A stretch of 61,660 bases of DNA from an uncultured Elusimicrobium sp. (GCA_902766765.1 CACXER010000007.1:1-61660), one strand, 5' to 3'. Shown: positions 32,431-42,201, counted from the first letter of the stretch. Notes: generated by a model from the sequence alone, not told the origin. Made by a program: numbers and translations.

Positions 32431-33543
32431 TTACTTAAAATTGGCCGTTCCCAATTTCTGTTGTAAGTACGTTTTCAAACCGGACGGATCGCCCGAGTGA
32501 GAAAGTGCTTCTTGGTAACTGATCTTCTTTTGGATGTACAAGTCGCCAAGCGCTTGGTTCATGGTGATCATACCCATACCGGCATTGGTTTGCATGGTAG
32601 AGAGAATCTGCTCGGCTTTTCCGTCGCGGATTAAACTGCGCACGGCCGAGTTAGCCAAAAGCACTTCCGCCGCCATAGCACGGCCACCCGTTAAGGTAGG
32701 AATAAGTTGCTGGGAAATAATTGCTTCCAACACGAAGGACAACTGCGTGCGGATTTGCGGTTGTTGGTTCGGCGGGAACACGTCAATAATACGGTTGATG
32801 GACTGCACTGCATCGTTGGTGTGTAACGTAGCAAACACCAAGTGACCCGTTTCGGCCAAGGTAAGACACGCTTCCATGGTTTCAATATCGCGTAACTCCC
32901 CTACCAGGATGATATCCGGGTCTTCGCGCAGGAAGTGCTTTAGTGCCGCCGCGAATGATTTAGTATCCGCACCGACTTCACGCTGGTTGACAATACTGCG
33001 TTTGTGTTGGTGTACGAACTCGATAGGGTCTTCTACCGTCATGATGTGGTTACTTTCGTTCATGTTGAGGTAGTTGATCATACTGGCCAGAGAGGTAGAT
33101 TTACCGGAACCCGTTGCCCCGGTAACGAGCACCAACCCCTTGTTGAGTTTCATGATGTTATATACAACAGTAGGCAAATTTAATTCTTCAAACGATTTGA
33201 AATCATTCGGAATAGCACGTAACGCCGCCGCTACACAACCGCGTTGTTTATATACGTTCACACGCAGACGCCCTAACGATTTAAGACCGATAGAGCAGTC
33301 CAACTCCAACGTATCTTCAAAAGTTTGGCGTTGTTCGTCGTTCAAAATAGAATAAACCAACGTTTGGGCCGTTTCTTTATTGAGCGGTTCAAACGGCGTT
33401 TGGTACAATCGCCCTTGAATACGTAGCACCGGCGGCACGCCTACCGTTAGGTGAATATCGGAAGCGTTTTTGGCTTTCATGAGTTTAAACAGGTCATCCA
33501 TGGTGGCCTGCGGCAAGTTTTGCGTTGTTTGTTGTTCTGCCAT
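32431..33543 (-). CDS. pilT: PilT, pilus retraction ATPase
   Basis: This 370-aa hexameric ATPase pulls type IV pili back for twitching. It has Walker A GATGSGKST (142-150), an Asp box (TVEDPIEF), Walker B ILVGELRD (212-219), a His box TGHLVFATLHT (232-242), and the AIR-like C-terminal ILLANSAVRSLIRDGK region (here EVLLANSAVRSLIRDGKAEQ) needed for retraction. It is the last gene of gltX / GYF-like protein / pilT. With seven pilins in the window it points to an active retractable pilus. Confidence 0.95.
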   Translation of the reverse strand: MAEQQTTQNLPQATMDDLFKLMKAKNASDIHLTVGVPPVLRIQGRLYQTPFEPLNKETAQTLVYSILNDEQRQTFEDTLELDCSIGLKSLGRLRVNVYKQRGCVAAALRAIPNDFKSFEELNLPTVVYNIMKLNKGLVLVTGATGSGKSTSLASMINYLNMNESNHIMTVEDPIEFVHQHKRSIVNQREVGADTKSFAAALKHFLREDPDIILVGELRDIETMEACLTLAETGHLVFATLHTNDAVQSINRIIDVFPPNQQPQIRTQLSFVLEAIISQQLIPTLTGGRAMAAEVLLANSAVRSLIRDGKAEQILSTMQTNAGMGMITMNQALGDLYIQKKISYQEALSHSGDPSGLKTYLQQKLGTANFK

Positions 33544-33575
33544 AAAATTCCTCGCTTTTGTTACGTTTTAAAAAA

Positions 33576-35360
33576 CTAAATTCGTCCGATCAAATCCAGC
33601 GCAATATTATTCAAAGCGCCGGTCAACTGTCCCCGTACGGCATCGGCCTGAAATACATATACCACCGGTTCGGTACGGGTCTTAGTCAATCTGTATTTTA
33701 CAATATATGTGCTTTTATGCAAAGGTTCAACCGACCAATGCGCGGTATATCCTTGTGCGATACGGTCCTGATATACCCGGTCAAAATAAGAAGCAATGGT
33801 GCCCTTATCGCCCGGTAATTGGAAATTTTGCACGGCTGCCAATGCCTTTTCTTCCGCGGTCATCGGTTTGGGGGTAACAGGCGCGGGCGTTACTTCCGGC
33901 TCGGCCGGTTGCGGTTGCGGAGCCGGTTGTGTTTGCACCGGAGCCGGCTGTTCCACGACGGCCGGTTTGGGTTTCATGTATTTATCCCAAGCCACCCATC
34001 CGGCCCCCACCAACACCACCACCAGTAACATCCATAATACAGTGTGCGCACTGCGGCGGGTGGGTTGTGCAAGCAGTTGTTGTTCCAACAAAGCATCCTC
34101 TTGCGGTTGGGCATGAGGCACCGATTTACGTTCAATTTCTTCAATAATTTCTTCTTGCGGACGTTGCGGCATCGGGTAACTTTTTTCGGCTTGCGCAGCA
34201 ACCCGTTCTTCAGGTTCGGGGTCGGACGCAGATTGCGATTTATCCGCCACTGCGGGTGCTGCAGCCGGAGTTATTTCACTAACCGGTTGCGCCGCGACAG
34301 AAGCATTCCCCGCTGCCGGAGTGACCGGCCGGGAGGAATTCTCTGCCAAAAATTCTTTCAAATCAAATTCCGGTTCCGCCGGGAGCGCAACAGGTTGAAA
34401 TCCCCCCTCCGGCAAACACGGCAAATCACTTTGTGTTAAAACTTCATTGATGATCGGTAAGGTGCAAGTGGATAAAATTTCTGTTTCCGGGGTAGCCAGC
34501 GAAGAAACTTTTTCCTTTTTCTCTTCCTTTACTTCCGGTTTTGGTTCTTCTTTCGGTTCCGGTTTGGAATCTTGGGCAACGGGCGACTCAACGGCTTGCG
34601 CACTTTGCGGTGCGGCGGCTACCGGTTCGGTTTTGGGTGCCTCGGCCCCCGGATTTTCTTTCGTTTTCTCTTTCGTTTTTTCCGTCGGAGTTGAAGGCGT
34701 GGAAATTGCAGATTTTTCCGCTTGCGGTTGCACCGTGGTGGGCGCTTGTTTAGTTTCTTCTGTCGGTTTTTCCGGCAATACTAAATCTACTTTGTCATTT
34801 GCTAAAGCCACCGGAACGGGCGGCTGGGTTTTAATTTTTTCGCTGGAAATACGGACGGGCTGCGGCGTTGGTTTTTCTGCGACGGGCGCGACTTCCTTTT
34901 CGACCGTTACTTTAGCGGGAACAGGTTTCCTCTCCGTGTGATGAACCACTTGCGCAGGCGGCACCCAACTGGGATTTTCTTGGGCTTGCATTTCGGGGGC
35001 GGGGGCTTTTTCCGGCCCGGTTCCCGGCTTAAGTACATCGGGCAAAATGGCGGCTTCTTGTGCGGCGGCTCTGGCAGCCGCTTGACGGTCCACCTTTTTT
35101 TCCGCAGCGATGTTTGGGTTTTCTTCAGACGTAGCCGCCCGAAGAGAAGACCCGTCCGGCAAGACGATTACTTCCAATTTTCCGGTTACCGAGTTAAAAC
35201 GGAACACATCAAAAAACGAGGCCATCTGCCAACCGGCAGCATCCTCGCTGGCGTCTTCGGCGCAAATGAGTGTATTGGCAGAAAAATCCGCACGCGCGGC
35301 AATCTCTTGCAACGCGAACGGCCCCACCACATCATTTCCGTCGAAAACCCAATATTTCAT
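33576..35360 (-). CDS. Large Pro/Glu-rich membrane protein with GYF-like N-terminus
   Basis: This 594-aa protein starts MKYWVFDGNDVVGPFALQEI; that start lies 4 bp after the gltX stop. Residues 1-60 resemble the GYF_2 domain of bacterial membrane proteins. Residues about 90-440 are low-complexity (Pro, Glu, Lys, Ala). One membrane helix (VLWMLLVVVLVGAGWVAW) lies near 455-475, then a second Pro-rich linker, then a folded C-terminal domain of about 95 residues (YFDRVYQDRIAQGYTAHWSV). The N-terminal part is thus probably cytoplasmic and the C-terminal domain outside. Position before pilT suggests a pilus-linked scaffold; this is inference. Confidence 0.7.
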   Translation of the reverse strand: MKYWVFDGNDVVGPFALQEIAARADFSANTLICAEDASEDAAGWQMASFFDVFRFNSVTGKLEVIVLPDGSSLRAATSEENPNIAAEKKVDRQAAARAAAQEAAILPDVLKPGTGPEKAPAPEMQAQENPSWVPPAQVVHHTERKPVPAKVTVEKEVAPVAEKPTPQPVRISSEKIKTQPPVPVALANDKVDLVLPEKPTEETKQAPTTVQPQAEKSAISTPSTPTEKTKEKTKENPGAEAPKTEPVAAAPQSAQAVESPVAQDSKPEPKEEPKPEVKEEKKEKVSSLATPETEILSTCTLPIINEVLTQSDLPCLPEGGFQPVALPAEPEFDLKEFLAENSSRPVTPAAGNASVAAQPVSEITPAAAPAVADKSQSASDPEPEERVAAQAEKSYPMPQRPQEEIIEEIERKSVPHAQPQEDALLEQQLLAQPTRRSAHTVLWMLLVVVLVGAGWVAWDKYMKPKPAVVEQPAPVQTQPAPQPQPAEPEVTPAPVTPKPMTAEEKALAAVQNFQLPGDKGTIASYFDRVYQDRIAQGYTAHWSVEPLHKSTYIVKYRLTKTRTEPVVYVFQADAVRGQLTGALNNIALDLIGRI

Positions 35361-35364
35361 CGGC

Positions 35365-36840
35365 TTAGTTTGCGGGCACTTTACACAGCGCAAGCGCGTC
35401 TTTCAAGCGTGCAAGCACGGTGTCTTTGCCCATGCACTCCAACATTTTAAATAACGTCGGCCCGTGGGTGCGACCCGAAACGGCCACACGCACCGGGTGG
35501 AAAATTTGTCCCGCTTTCAAACCGTTCTCTTTGGCAGTGGTGCGGGCGGTTGTTTCCAAATTAGCTTCGGTAAACTCGGTAAGTTTGCTATACGCGTCAA
35601 TCATGAGTTCCAAGGCCTTTTTGGCTTCCGGTTTCGCAAATACTTTTTCCAGCGCGTCTTGTTCAAAGACAGGTTTTTCAAAAAAGAAGCGGATTAAATC
35701 CGGAATTTCCGTTAAAAGTTTATATTTTTCTTGTTCCAGCGCAATAATACTTTCCAACTGCGCGCGGCTCACACCGGACACATCAATCCCGGCTTTTTCA
35801 ATAAACGGCATAGCCAGGTCCGTCAAGCGGGAAATGGAGGTAGCGCGGATATATTCCCCGTTCATCCAGTTGAGTTTTTCCGGGTCCATGACGGCCGGGC
35901 TGGGTTGACAGCCGGAAATATCAAATTTTTCTTCCAACTCGCCGGGAGCAAATAATTGTTGGGAATCGCTCGTGGCCCAACCGAGTAAAGCCAGATAGTT
36001 TTTTAAGGCCTCGGGCAAATACCCCATATTGCGAAACTCTACGACGTTTGTCGCGCCGTGGCGTTTGGATAATTTCTTCCCGTCCGGCCCATGAATCATG
36101 GACAGGTGGGCAAAAATAGGTTCCTTCCAACCAAGTGCGCGGTAAAGTTGAATTTGCGAGGGCGTATTGGAAATATGATCATCCCCGCGGATAACGTGCG
36201 TCATACGCATCAAGTGGTCATCTACCACAACGGCAAAGTTATACGTCGGGTACCCGCTTGTTTTTTGGATAACCAGGTCATACAAATCTTTACTGGCAAA
36301 TTTAACGTGCCCGCGAATGAGGTCATCCCATTCCACATCGCCTTCTTGCGGCATGCGGAAACGGATCACGTATTTGCGGCCTTGGGCTTCCAATTCTTTT
36401 TGCTGTTCCGGTGTTAAATGGGCGCATTTACCGTCGTATTTGGGCGGACGGTGTTCGGCCAAACATTTTTGGCGGTTGGCTTCCAACTCTTCTTCCGTAC
36501 AATAGCATTTGTACGCTTTGCCTTCGGCTAAAAGTTGGTCAATGTATTTTTTGTAGATGCCCATGTCGGCACGTTGGGCTTGGTAATAAGGGGCGTCCGG
36601 ACCTTTGGAAGTACCGTCGGTCATCGGGCCTTCATCCCACAATAAATTCATCCATTGCATCCCTTCAAAAATCGCATCGGTAGACGCTTGGGTGGAACGT
36701 TCTTCGTCGGTGTCTTCAATACGCAAGAGAAACGTACCTTTGTTTTTCTTGGCAAACAGATAATTAAACAGCGCCGTGCGCACTCCGCCAATATGCAAAA
36801 ACCCTGTCGGAGACGGGGCAAAACGAACTCGTACAGTCAT
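35365..36840 (-). CDS. gltX: Glutamyl-tRNA synthetase
   Basis: This 491-aa class I synthetase has FAPSPTGFLHIGGVRTALFN with the HIGH-type HIGG (16-19) and the KLSKRHG loop at about 255. A CYCTEEELEA / CAHL Cys-rich insert binds zinc in some members. It charges tRNA-Glu. The start MTVRVRF has AGGA upstream; a 57-codon longer frame is AT-rich and not coding-like. It heads the operon with the GYF-like gene and pilT. Confidence 0.95.
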   Translation of the reverse strand: MTVRVRFAPSPTGFLHIGGVRTALFNYLFAKKNKGTFLLRIEDTDEERSTQASTDAIFEGMQWMNLLWDEGPMTDGTSKGPDAPYYQAQRADMGIYKKYIDQLLAEGKAYKCYCTEEELEANRQKCLAEHRPPKYDGKCAHLTPEQQKELEAQGRKYVIRFRMPQEGDVEWDDLIRGHVKFASKDLYDLVIQKTSGYPTYNFAVVVDDHLMRMTHVIRGDDHISNTPSQIQLYRALGWKEPIFAHLSMIHGPDGKKLSKRHGATNVVEFRNMGYLPEALKNYLALLGWATSDSQQLFAPGELEEKFDISGCQPSPAVMDPEKLNWMNGEYIRATSISRLTDLAMPFIEKAGIDVSGVSRAQLESIIALEQEKYKLLTEIPDLIRFFFEKPVFEQDALEKVFAKPEAKKALELMIDAYSKLTEFTEANLETTARTTAKENGLKAGQIFHPVRVAVSGRTHGPTLFKMLECMGKDTVLARLKDALALCKVPAN

Positions 36841-37046
36841 ACTAATTTTTCCTCTTTTTACGAAAATAAAAATATACAGGTATATTATACCTTTTTTCCA
36901 CGCATTCCGTGGGAGAAAATCTGCGTTTGCGCAGCAAAAAAAATCCGGCCTTGTAAAATAGCGGATTTTCTGTCTGTCAGTTTTAATATCAACCTTTCCT
37001 TGCTCCCCCACCTCAAATTTCTTAAAATAGAAGTTTGAGGGGTTTT

Positions 37047-38126
37047 ATGGCTGCATTTTTTATTTTATCTACTATCGTAATTTGGGGATTATTCGCCACT
37101 ACGGGTCTGTGGCTACTGACGTTTTTCCCCGCGTTAGGCAAAATCAGCCCCGCAGGGTGGCTACCGATTTTATGCACACTCTTCGTACTAGCCGGACTTT
37201 CTTTGACGCGCACCCACTACAACATTTTCACGAGCCTGCTTTATTATTCTTCCTACATTTTATTTGGCCTGGCGTTTATTGCGTTTTGCGTAAGCGCGGG
37301 CTGCGCCGTTTTATTTTTACTTCTCAAAATCTGCCACGTTTCCGCACGCGCTTATTTGGGAATGGTCAGTATCGCGGTAACTGCCATATTATTTATTTGC
37401 GCGTTGTGGGGTGGATTTTCCGCACCGAAAATCAAACGAATTGCGATTGCTTCCCCCCGCTTACCTGCGTTAAAAATCGCGCTGGTTTCGGACGCACATC
37501 TGGGCATGGGTGTTTCATACGAGCGTTGGGATCAAGCACTTTCCCGTCTGGAAAATGAAAAACCGGACTTGCTGCTCATACTTGGCGATGTGTTTGAATA
37601 TGGCCCGCACGCGGACAAATACGCCGCGCGTTTAGCCGCCTTTCAAACGCCACTCGGCTCGTACGGAGTGCTAGGCAATCACGAGTATTATAACGACTTC
37701 CAAACCGCGTTAGATTTTTACCAAAAAGCCGGTATCACGCTTTTACAAAATGAGATTTTCACACTCCCTAGCGGCATACAAATTGCGGGATTAAAAGATA
37801 TCAAAACCGCCCGCGTAAGCGCTCAAGAAGTAACTGATTTATTAGCCACCGCCGATGAGAAAAAACCACTTATTTTGCTTTCCCACACACCTTCGTACGC
37901 CGAAGAAGCCGCCGCACACCACACCGATTTGATGTTCAGCGGCCACACGCACAACGGACAAATCTGGCCGTTTAATTACTTGGTTAAATTGCAATTTTCA
38001 CGCATATATGGTTTATTTAACATAGACGGTATGAAATTTTATATTACGTCCGGTATGTTTTACTGGGGCATTCCCTTGCGGCTTTTTGCCCCGGCGGAAC
38101 TGCCCATCATAGAGGTCAACCGATGA
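37047..38126 (+). CDS. Membrane-bound calcineurin-type metallophosphoesterase
   Basis: This 359-aa protein has four membrane helices in the first 135 residues, then a phosphoesterase domain with ALVSDAHLGMG, LLILGDVFEYG, GVLGNHEYY, LLSHTPS and FSGHTHNGQIWPF, the full metal-site set of the YkuE/YaeI type. YaeI-like enzymes act on lipid head groups at the membrane; the substrate here is not known. The ATG at 37047 follows GAGGGG; the in-frame TTG at 37035 is part of that region. The stop overlaps the nagZ start (ATGA). Confidence 0.88.
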   Translation: MAAFFILSTIVIWGLFATTGLWLLTFFPALGKISPAGWLPILCTLFVLAGLSLTRTHYNIFTSLLYYSSYILFGLAFIAFCVSAGCAVLFLLLKICHVSARAYLGMVSIAVTAILFICALWGGFSAPKIKRIAIASPRLPALKIALVSDAHLGMGVSYERWDQALSRLENEKPDLLLILGDVFEYGPHADKYAARLAAFQTPLGSYGVLGNHEYYNDFQTALDFYQKAGITLLQNEIFTLPSGIQIAGLKDIKTARVSAQEVTDLLATADEKKPLILLSHTPSYAEEAAAHHTDLMFSGHTHNGQIWPFNYLVKLQFSRIYGLFNIDGMKFYITSGMFYWGIPLRLFAPAELPIIEVNR

Positions 38127-39808
38127 AAAAATTTCTTCTTTTATGTCTAGTATTCATGTATGCGGTAGTGGCCCGCGGGGCGGTGACGTTTGAACAACTT
38201 TCGCCGGAAGAAAAATTAGGCCAAACCCTCGTTGTGTTTGTGGACGTAGATAGTGCCGAACTGGTCCGCCCGGTCATTGAAGCCGGACACGTCGGCGGCG
38301 TGCTCATTCAATGGGGCAATTATTCGCTGGCGCAGACGGCAGAATTAATTAAAAAACTACAAACGTGGGCACAAAACAGCCCGCATAAAATCCCGCTTTT
38401 AATTTCCATTGACTACGAAGGCGGCACCGTTCACACGCCTATTACCTTGGGCTTTGATTACTTACCTACTAACATGATGCTTACTGCCGCCAATGACGAA
38501 GAAGCGGCCGCCTCTATTGCTTATTTAGCCGGGTTGGAACTTAAACGTGCCGGTGTACATATCAATTTTTCCCCGGTACTGGACGTAAACAGTAACCCAA
38601 AAAATCCGATTATCGGCGTTCGCTCGTTCGGTTCAGATCCCAAAAATGTAACGCGGATGGGAATGTCGCTTATTCACGGCTTTCAGGCGGCGGGAATTTT
38701 AAGCGTCGTTAAACACTTCCCCGGCCACGGCGACACCGCCCTGGATTCCCACTACGACGTACCTGTTGTGAATGCAACGTATGAAGAATTGCAAAAAGTT
38801 CATCTGGCCCCGTTCAAGGAAGCCGTCCAACAGGGCGTAGACGGTATTATGACCGGACACGTGCGTTATCCCGCGTTGGACAATACGACGATTGCCACTT
38901 TTTCCAAACCGATTTTACACGATTTACTGCGCGAGAAAATGGGATTTAAAGGGCTACTTGTTACTGACAGTTTGGATATGAAAAGTGCCACTTCTTTCTG
39001 CACGATTGCCGGCTGTGCCGTGCGGGCCCTTGCCAGCGGGGAAGATATGATTTTGCTGGGGCGTTATATTAAACCTGTTACGGTATTTAATCAAATTACC
39101 GCGGAAGTAAAAAAACAAAATTTACAACCGCGCGTGGAAGAAGCCGCTCATAAAATTTTTGCGCTGAAAGAAAAACTGGGATTACTTTCCGATGAACCGG
39201 CAACTCCGGTCCCCCCCGTACAAAAGGCCTACCAAGCGGAACTGACTAAAATCAGTAATCAGGCCGTTACACTGGTGCGCAATGATAAAAATTTAATTCC
39301 GTTCCGCCCGACCAAAACCGCTCAAAAGCCGACGGTCTGTGCCGTATTCTTCGCACCGGCCCGCTTTGCGGACCAACTGCCCGATTTTACGGAGCCGTTT
39401 TTGGCAAACGGGTGGAATGTGCGCAGTTACAACGCGGCCCTTACTCCGCGCAAAAAAGACAGCGAGCGCGCTGCCGCCTGTGCCAAGGGGGCCGATTTAC
39501 TGGTGCTAACCAGTTTACAATGGGCAGATAAAACAAATATCAACCAGAAAAATACAATTAGCGGACTTATCAACGAGAATAAAAATGTCGTATTTATTTC
39601 TACGATGAGCCCGTATGATATCCCCAACTATCCCGAGGCCCATACCGTGCTGGCCACTTACGGGCTCAATCGTCACGTGTTGCACGCGGCGGCGGATATT
39701 ATTTTAGGGAATTTGCAACCGAAAGGCAAACTGCCTGTTTTGTTTAATGCGACTTCTTTTGGTAGCGCGCAGTCAAAAACTCGTACACCGCAGGTAAAAC
39801 GGAAATAA
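38123..39808 (+). CDS. nagZ: Glycoside hydrolase family 3, NagZ-like beta-N-acetylglucosaminidase
   Basis: This 561-aa protein has a signal peptide (FLLLCLVFMYAVVARG). The GH3 barrel has LISIDYEGG, the NagZ His/Asp loop KHFPGHGDTALDSHYDVP and the nucleophile in LLVTDSLDMKS. A C-terminal sandwich-like domain (about 370-560) makes it longer than the cytoplasmic E. coli NagZ, like exported Bacteroidetes-type enzymes. It releases GlcNAc from muropeptides in wall recycling. The last 65 bp overlap dedA on the other strand. Confidence 0.88.
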   Translation: MKKFLLLCLVFMYAVVARGAVTFEQLSPEEKLGQTLVVFVDVDSAELVRPVIEAGHVGGVLIQWGNYSLAQTAELIKKLQTWAQNSPHKIPLLISIDYEGGTVHTPITLGFDYLPTNMMLTAANDEEAAASIAYLAGLELKRAGVHINFSPVLDVNSNPKNPIIGVRSFGSDPKNVTRMGMSLIHGFQAAGILSVVKHFPGHGDTALDSHYDVPVVNATYEELQKVHLAPFKEAVQQGVDGIMTGHVRYPALDNTTIATFSKPILHDLLREKMGFKGLLVTDSLDMKSATSFCTIAGCAVRALASGEDMILLGRYIKPVTVFNQITAEVKKQNLQPRVEEAAHKIFALKEKLGLLSDEPATPVPPVQKAYQAELTKISNQAVTLVRNDKNLIPFRPTKTAQKPTVCAVFFAPARFADQLPDFTEPFLANGWNVRSYNAALTPRKKDSERAAACAKGADLLVLTSLQWADKTNINQKNTISGLINENKNVVFISTMSPYDIPNYPEAHTVLATYGLNRHVLHAAADIILGNLQPKGKLPVLFNATSFGSAQSKTRTPQVKRK

Positions 39809-40397
39809 CGATAATCGCTGCTACTACGTAGTGGAAATGATGTTGTACAATAGGCAAATCGGCAAAGAAATAGCCACCGCCCACAAAGAGTAACACCCAC
39901 AACAAGGCCCCGATTACGTTGTACGAAGCAAAGTGAAAATACGTCATCTTACCGATGCCCGCTACAAACGGCGCGAACGTGCGAATGATCGGAATAAAAC
40001 GCGCTAAAATAATGGTTTTCCCACCGTATTTCTCATAAAAATTGTGCGCTTTTAAGAGATGATTTTTATTGAGGAAAATACTATCCTCGCGCGTAAAAAC
40101 TTTAGGCCCGAGCCACTTGCCGATTTCGTAATTGCAAAAATCACCGAGTACAGCCGCGCAAAACACAACAGGAATAAGCACCCACAACGAAATGGCACTG
40201 CCGTCGCGCGTGGCCAATGCGCCGCACGCAAAGAGGAGCGAGTCCCCGGGTAGAAACGGTGTAACCACCAGCCCCGTTTCGCAAAATACCACGATAAAAA
40301 TAACGACGTAAAGCCATACGCCCATCCACGCGGCCCACGCGTTTAAGTGGACGTCCAAATGCAAAAAGATATCAAAAACTTGTGAAAGAATTTCCAT
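39744..40397 (-). CDS. DedA-family membrane protein
   Basis: This 217-aa protein has five or six membrane segments and the DedA marks: an E in FCETGLVVTPFLPGDSLLF, GDFCNYEIGKWLG, and RFIPIIRTFAPFVAGIG. DedA proteins flip undecaprenyl phosphate or phosphatidylethanolamine and help proton balance. No ribosome site; a perfect TATAAT sits exactly 6 nt before the ATG, fitting a leaderless mRNA. It overlaps nagZ by 65 bp end to end. Confidence 0.92.
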   Translation of the reverse strand: MEILSQVFDIFLHLDVHLNAWAAWMGVWLYVVIFIVVFCETGLVVTPFLPGDSLLFACGALATRDGSAISLWVLIPVVFCAAVLGDFCNYEIGKWLGPKVFTREDSIFLNKNHLLKAHNFYEKYGGKTIILARFIPIIRTFAPFVAGIGKMTYFHFASYNVIGALLWVLLFVGGGYFFADLPIVQHHFHYVVAAIIVISVLPAVYEFLTARYQKKSH

Positions 40398-40403
40398 ATA
40401 TAT

Positions 40404-40409
40404 ATTATA
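40404..40409 (-). promoter_or_regulatory. -10 box for leaderless dedA
   Basis: On the minus strand TATAAT is followed by ATATAT and the ATG; the -35 is weak. Confidence 0.5.
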
Positions 40410-40503
40410 TCAAACCCATTATTTAAGTCGGATCAGCAAAAGGCAGGAAAAAATTTTGTCATTTATCCGCCCGATAGCGTGCCGTTAAAAAGCGAAAAAA
40501 AGG

Positions 40504-40532
40504 TTGACAAATCAAAAAAAAAAAATAATAAT
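40504..40532 (+). promoter_or_regulatory. Pilin 4 promoter with A12 tract in the spacer
   Basis: TTGACA (40504-40509), a 17-bp spacer with twelve A in a row, and AATAAT (40527-40532). It is nearly the same as the promoter at 21024. Confidence 0.82.
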
Positions 40533-40566
40533 AGAGTATCGGACAAAAAATATAAGGAGCAAAAAT

Positions 40567-41103
40567 ATGAAAAACACTCAAGCATTTACACTGATTGAAC
40601 TTTTAGTGGTCGTACTTATTATCGGTATTTTAGCGGCGGTGGCCTTGCCGCAATATCAAAAATCGGTTTGGAAAAGCCGTACGACGCAGTTGTATACCGC
40701 CGTAAAAGCCCTTGCGACAGCACAAGAGGCTTATTTTATGGCAAACGGGAATTATGCCACGCGTTTTGACGAGTTAGATTTAGCCTTTGATAATCTGGAT
40801 CCTAAAACATCCATTGAAAGCCCTGTCGTTAGTTCCGATGACGCTATCCGCGGGACGGATGATATGGAACTGATTGTAAATAACGGAGGGAGTTTTGTAT
40901 GGTCGCGCGGACAATTTAGACAAGGCCCCTATTTAGCCGCCGGCATTACGTTTGTCCACAAAGGGGATGCTTCTTTGGTAGGAAATATGTATTGCACTGA
41001 AGCCGTAGCGCAGGTTTCCCCCGCCGGAAAATTTTGTAAAAATGTAATGGGAATTTCCGCCGAACCGACTGTTTCGGTTGGCGCGCGTTTTTACAAACTA
41101 TAA
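40567..41103 (+). CDS. Type IV pilin-like protein 4
   Basis: This 178-aa prepilin starts MKNTQAF with AAGGAG upstream. The FTLIELLVVVLIIGILAAVA helix and LPQYQKSVWKSRTTQLYTAV lead into AQEAYFMANGNYATRFDELD, close to the matching part of pilin 3, while the rest is different. Two cysteines near the end (YCTEAV and FCKNVM). Single-gene unit. Confidence 0.88.
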   Translation: MKNTQAFTLIELLVVVLIIGILAAVALPQYQKSVWKSRTTQLYTAVKALATAQEAYFMANGNYATRFDELDLAFDNLDPKTSIESPVVSSDDAIRGTDDMELIVNNGGSFVWSRGQFRQGPYLAAGITFVHKGDASLVGNMYCTEAVAQVSPAGKFCKNVMGISAEPTVSVGARFYKL

Positions 41104-41128
41104 ATTTATAAGTGTGGCCCACCACCTA

Positions 41129-41167
41129 AAGCAACAACGCACAAAATTGGTTTATTTTGTGCGTTGT
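41129..41167 (-). terminator. Terminator after holA
   Basis: CAACGCACAAAAT/ATTTTGTGCGTTG stem with a short loop between convergent pilin 4 and holA; it may serve both. Confidence 0.75.
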
Positions 41168-41191
41168 GCGAGGGACGAAACAAAGCCGTTT

Positions 41192-42199
41192 TTATCTAAA
41201 CAACGTAAGTAAAATACCTTTAAGCGCCAGTTTCGGGTCGCTGGTACTACCGGATTTAAACCCGGCGTCCGCGTCAATCATTTTATTTAGGGCAGATAAA
41301 AATTGTTTTTGGCTGGGGTAATTGCGCGCCGCCGTAACAAGCCGGCTTTCCCACGGAAGCAGCCCCGCCGCGTGCACAATATCTCCCGCCGGAACGCCCC
41401 CCTCGCTCATGCGTTTAATGCGCGCCATTTTCAAAATCGGGAACGTCATTTTAGATAAGACTGCCACTGGTTCTTCGCCGTCGTCCAACAGTTTATCTAC
41501 TAATTTAATGGCTTTATTTTTGTTACACGCCAAAATCGCATTAGAGAGTTCAAACGGGTTTTCTTCCTTGCTAAATCCGATACAGGCCAGCACATCATCC
41601 TTGGTAATCGTTTTACTTTCGCGCTCTAACGTATAAAGAAATAATTTTTCAATTTCGTTTTCCAGCGCGGCCAACTCCGCACCTACACTTTGGCATAGTA
41701 AATCCACCGTGTCAAAATCGCCGGTAAGTCCGCGCGCGGAAAGTTTATTTTTTACCCACACATTAAGTTCGGCTTGTTTAAGTTCGCCGAAGTCCGCCAC
41801 CCGTCCGTTAGCCGCGCATGCTTCGGCCAATACTTTTTCCGTTTTCATTTTTTTACTATCATCATGCGTAAGCACCAGTGTCGTCGTAGAAAGCGGGTCG
41901 GACACGTATTTCAAAAGAGCGGCTTTAGGGTCCTTGCGTAGTTTTTCTATCCCGGTCAAAACCACCATACGCGTGGATGAAAAAACAGGAGCCGTATTGG
42001 CAAGCGCCAGCACTTCGCCCATGTCGGCCTTGTCTGCGGAATTAGCATAAAAATTGAAATCGTCCGGTTGCAAAGCCGCGCGGATTTGGCTAATAATTTC
42101 TTGTTTGCGGTAAGTATCTTCCCCCGTCAGCAGATAGACAGGAGCAATCTTTTTGGCGGTAATTTCCGCCTGTAATTTTTCCGCAGTAAGTTTGGGCAT
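41192..42199 (-). CDS. holA: DNA polymerase III delta subunit
   Basis: This is a 335-aa clamp-loader subunit. It opens with APVYLLTGEDTYRKQEII, the standard HolA start, then FNFYANSADKADMGEVLALA, and the middle has GAELAALENEIEKLFLYT. It opens the sliding clamp for loading. The leuS-lptE-holA order is the same as in enterobacteria. It starts 2 bp after the lptE stop. Confidence 0.9.
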   Translation of the reverse strand: MPKLTAEKLQAEITAKKIAPVYLLTGEDTYRKQEIISQIRAALQPDDFNFYANSADKADMGEVLALANTAPVFSSTRMVVLTGIEKLRKDPKAALLKYVSDPLSTTTLVLTHDDSKKMKTEKVLAEACAANGRVADFGELKQAELNVWVKNKLSARGLTGDFDTVDLLCQSVGAELAALENEIEKLFLYTLERESKTITKDDVLACIGFSKEENPFELSNAILACNKNKAIKLVDKLLDDGEEPVAVLSKMTFPILKMARIKRMSEGGVPAGDIVHAAGLLPWESRLVTAARNYPSQKQFLSALNKMIDADAGFKSGSTSDPKLALKGILLTLFR

Positions 42200-42201
42200 A
42201 A

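Noticed and set aside
36841-37011. N-terminal extension of gltX
   Set aside because: The sequence is AT-rich and hydrophobic without similarity to GltX; the true start at 36840 has an AGGA site and the family start.
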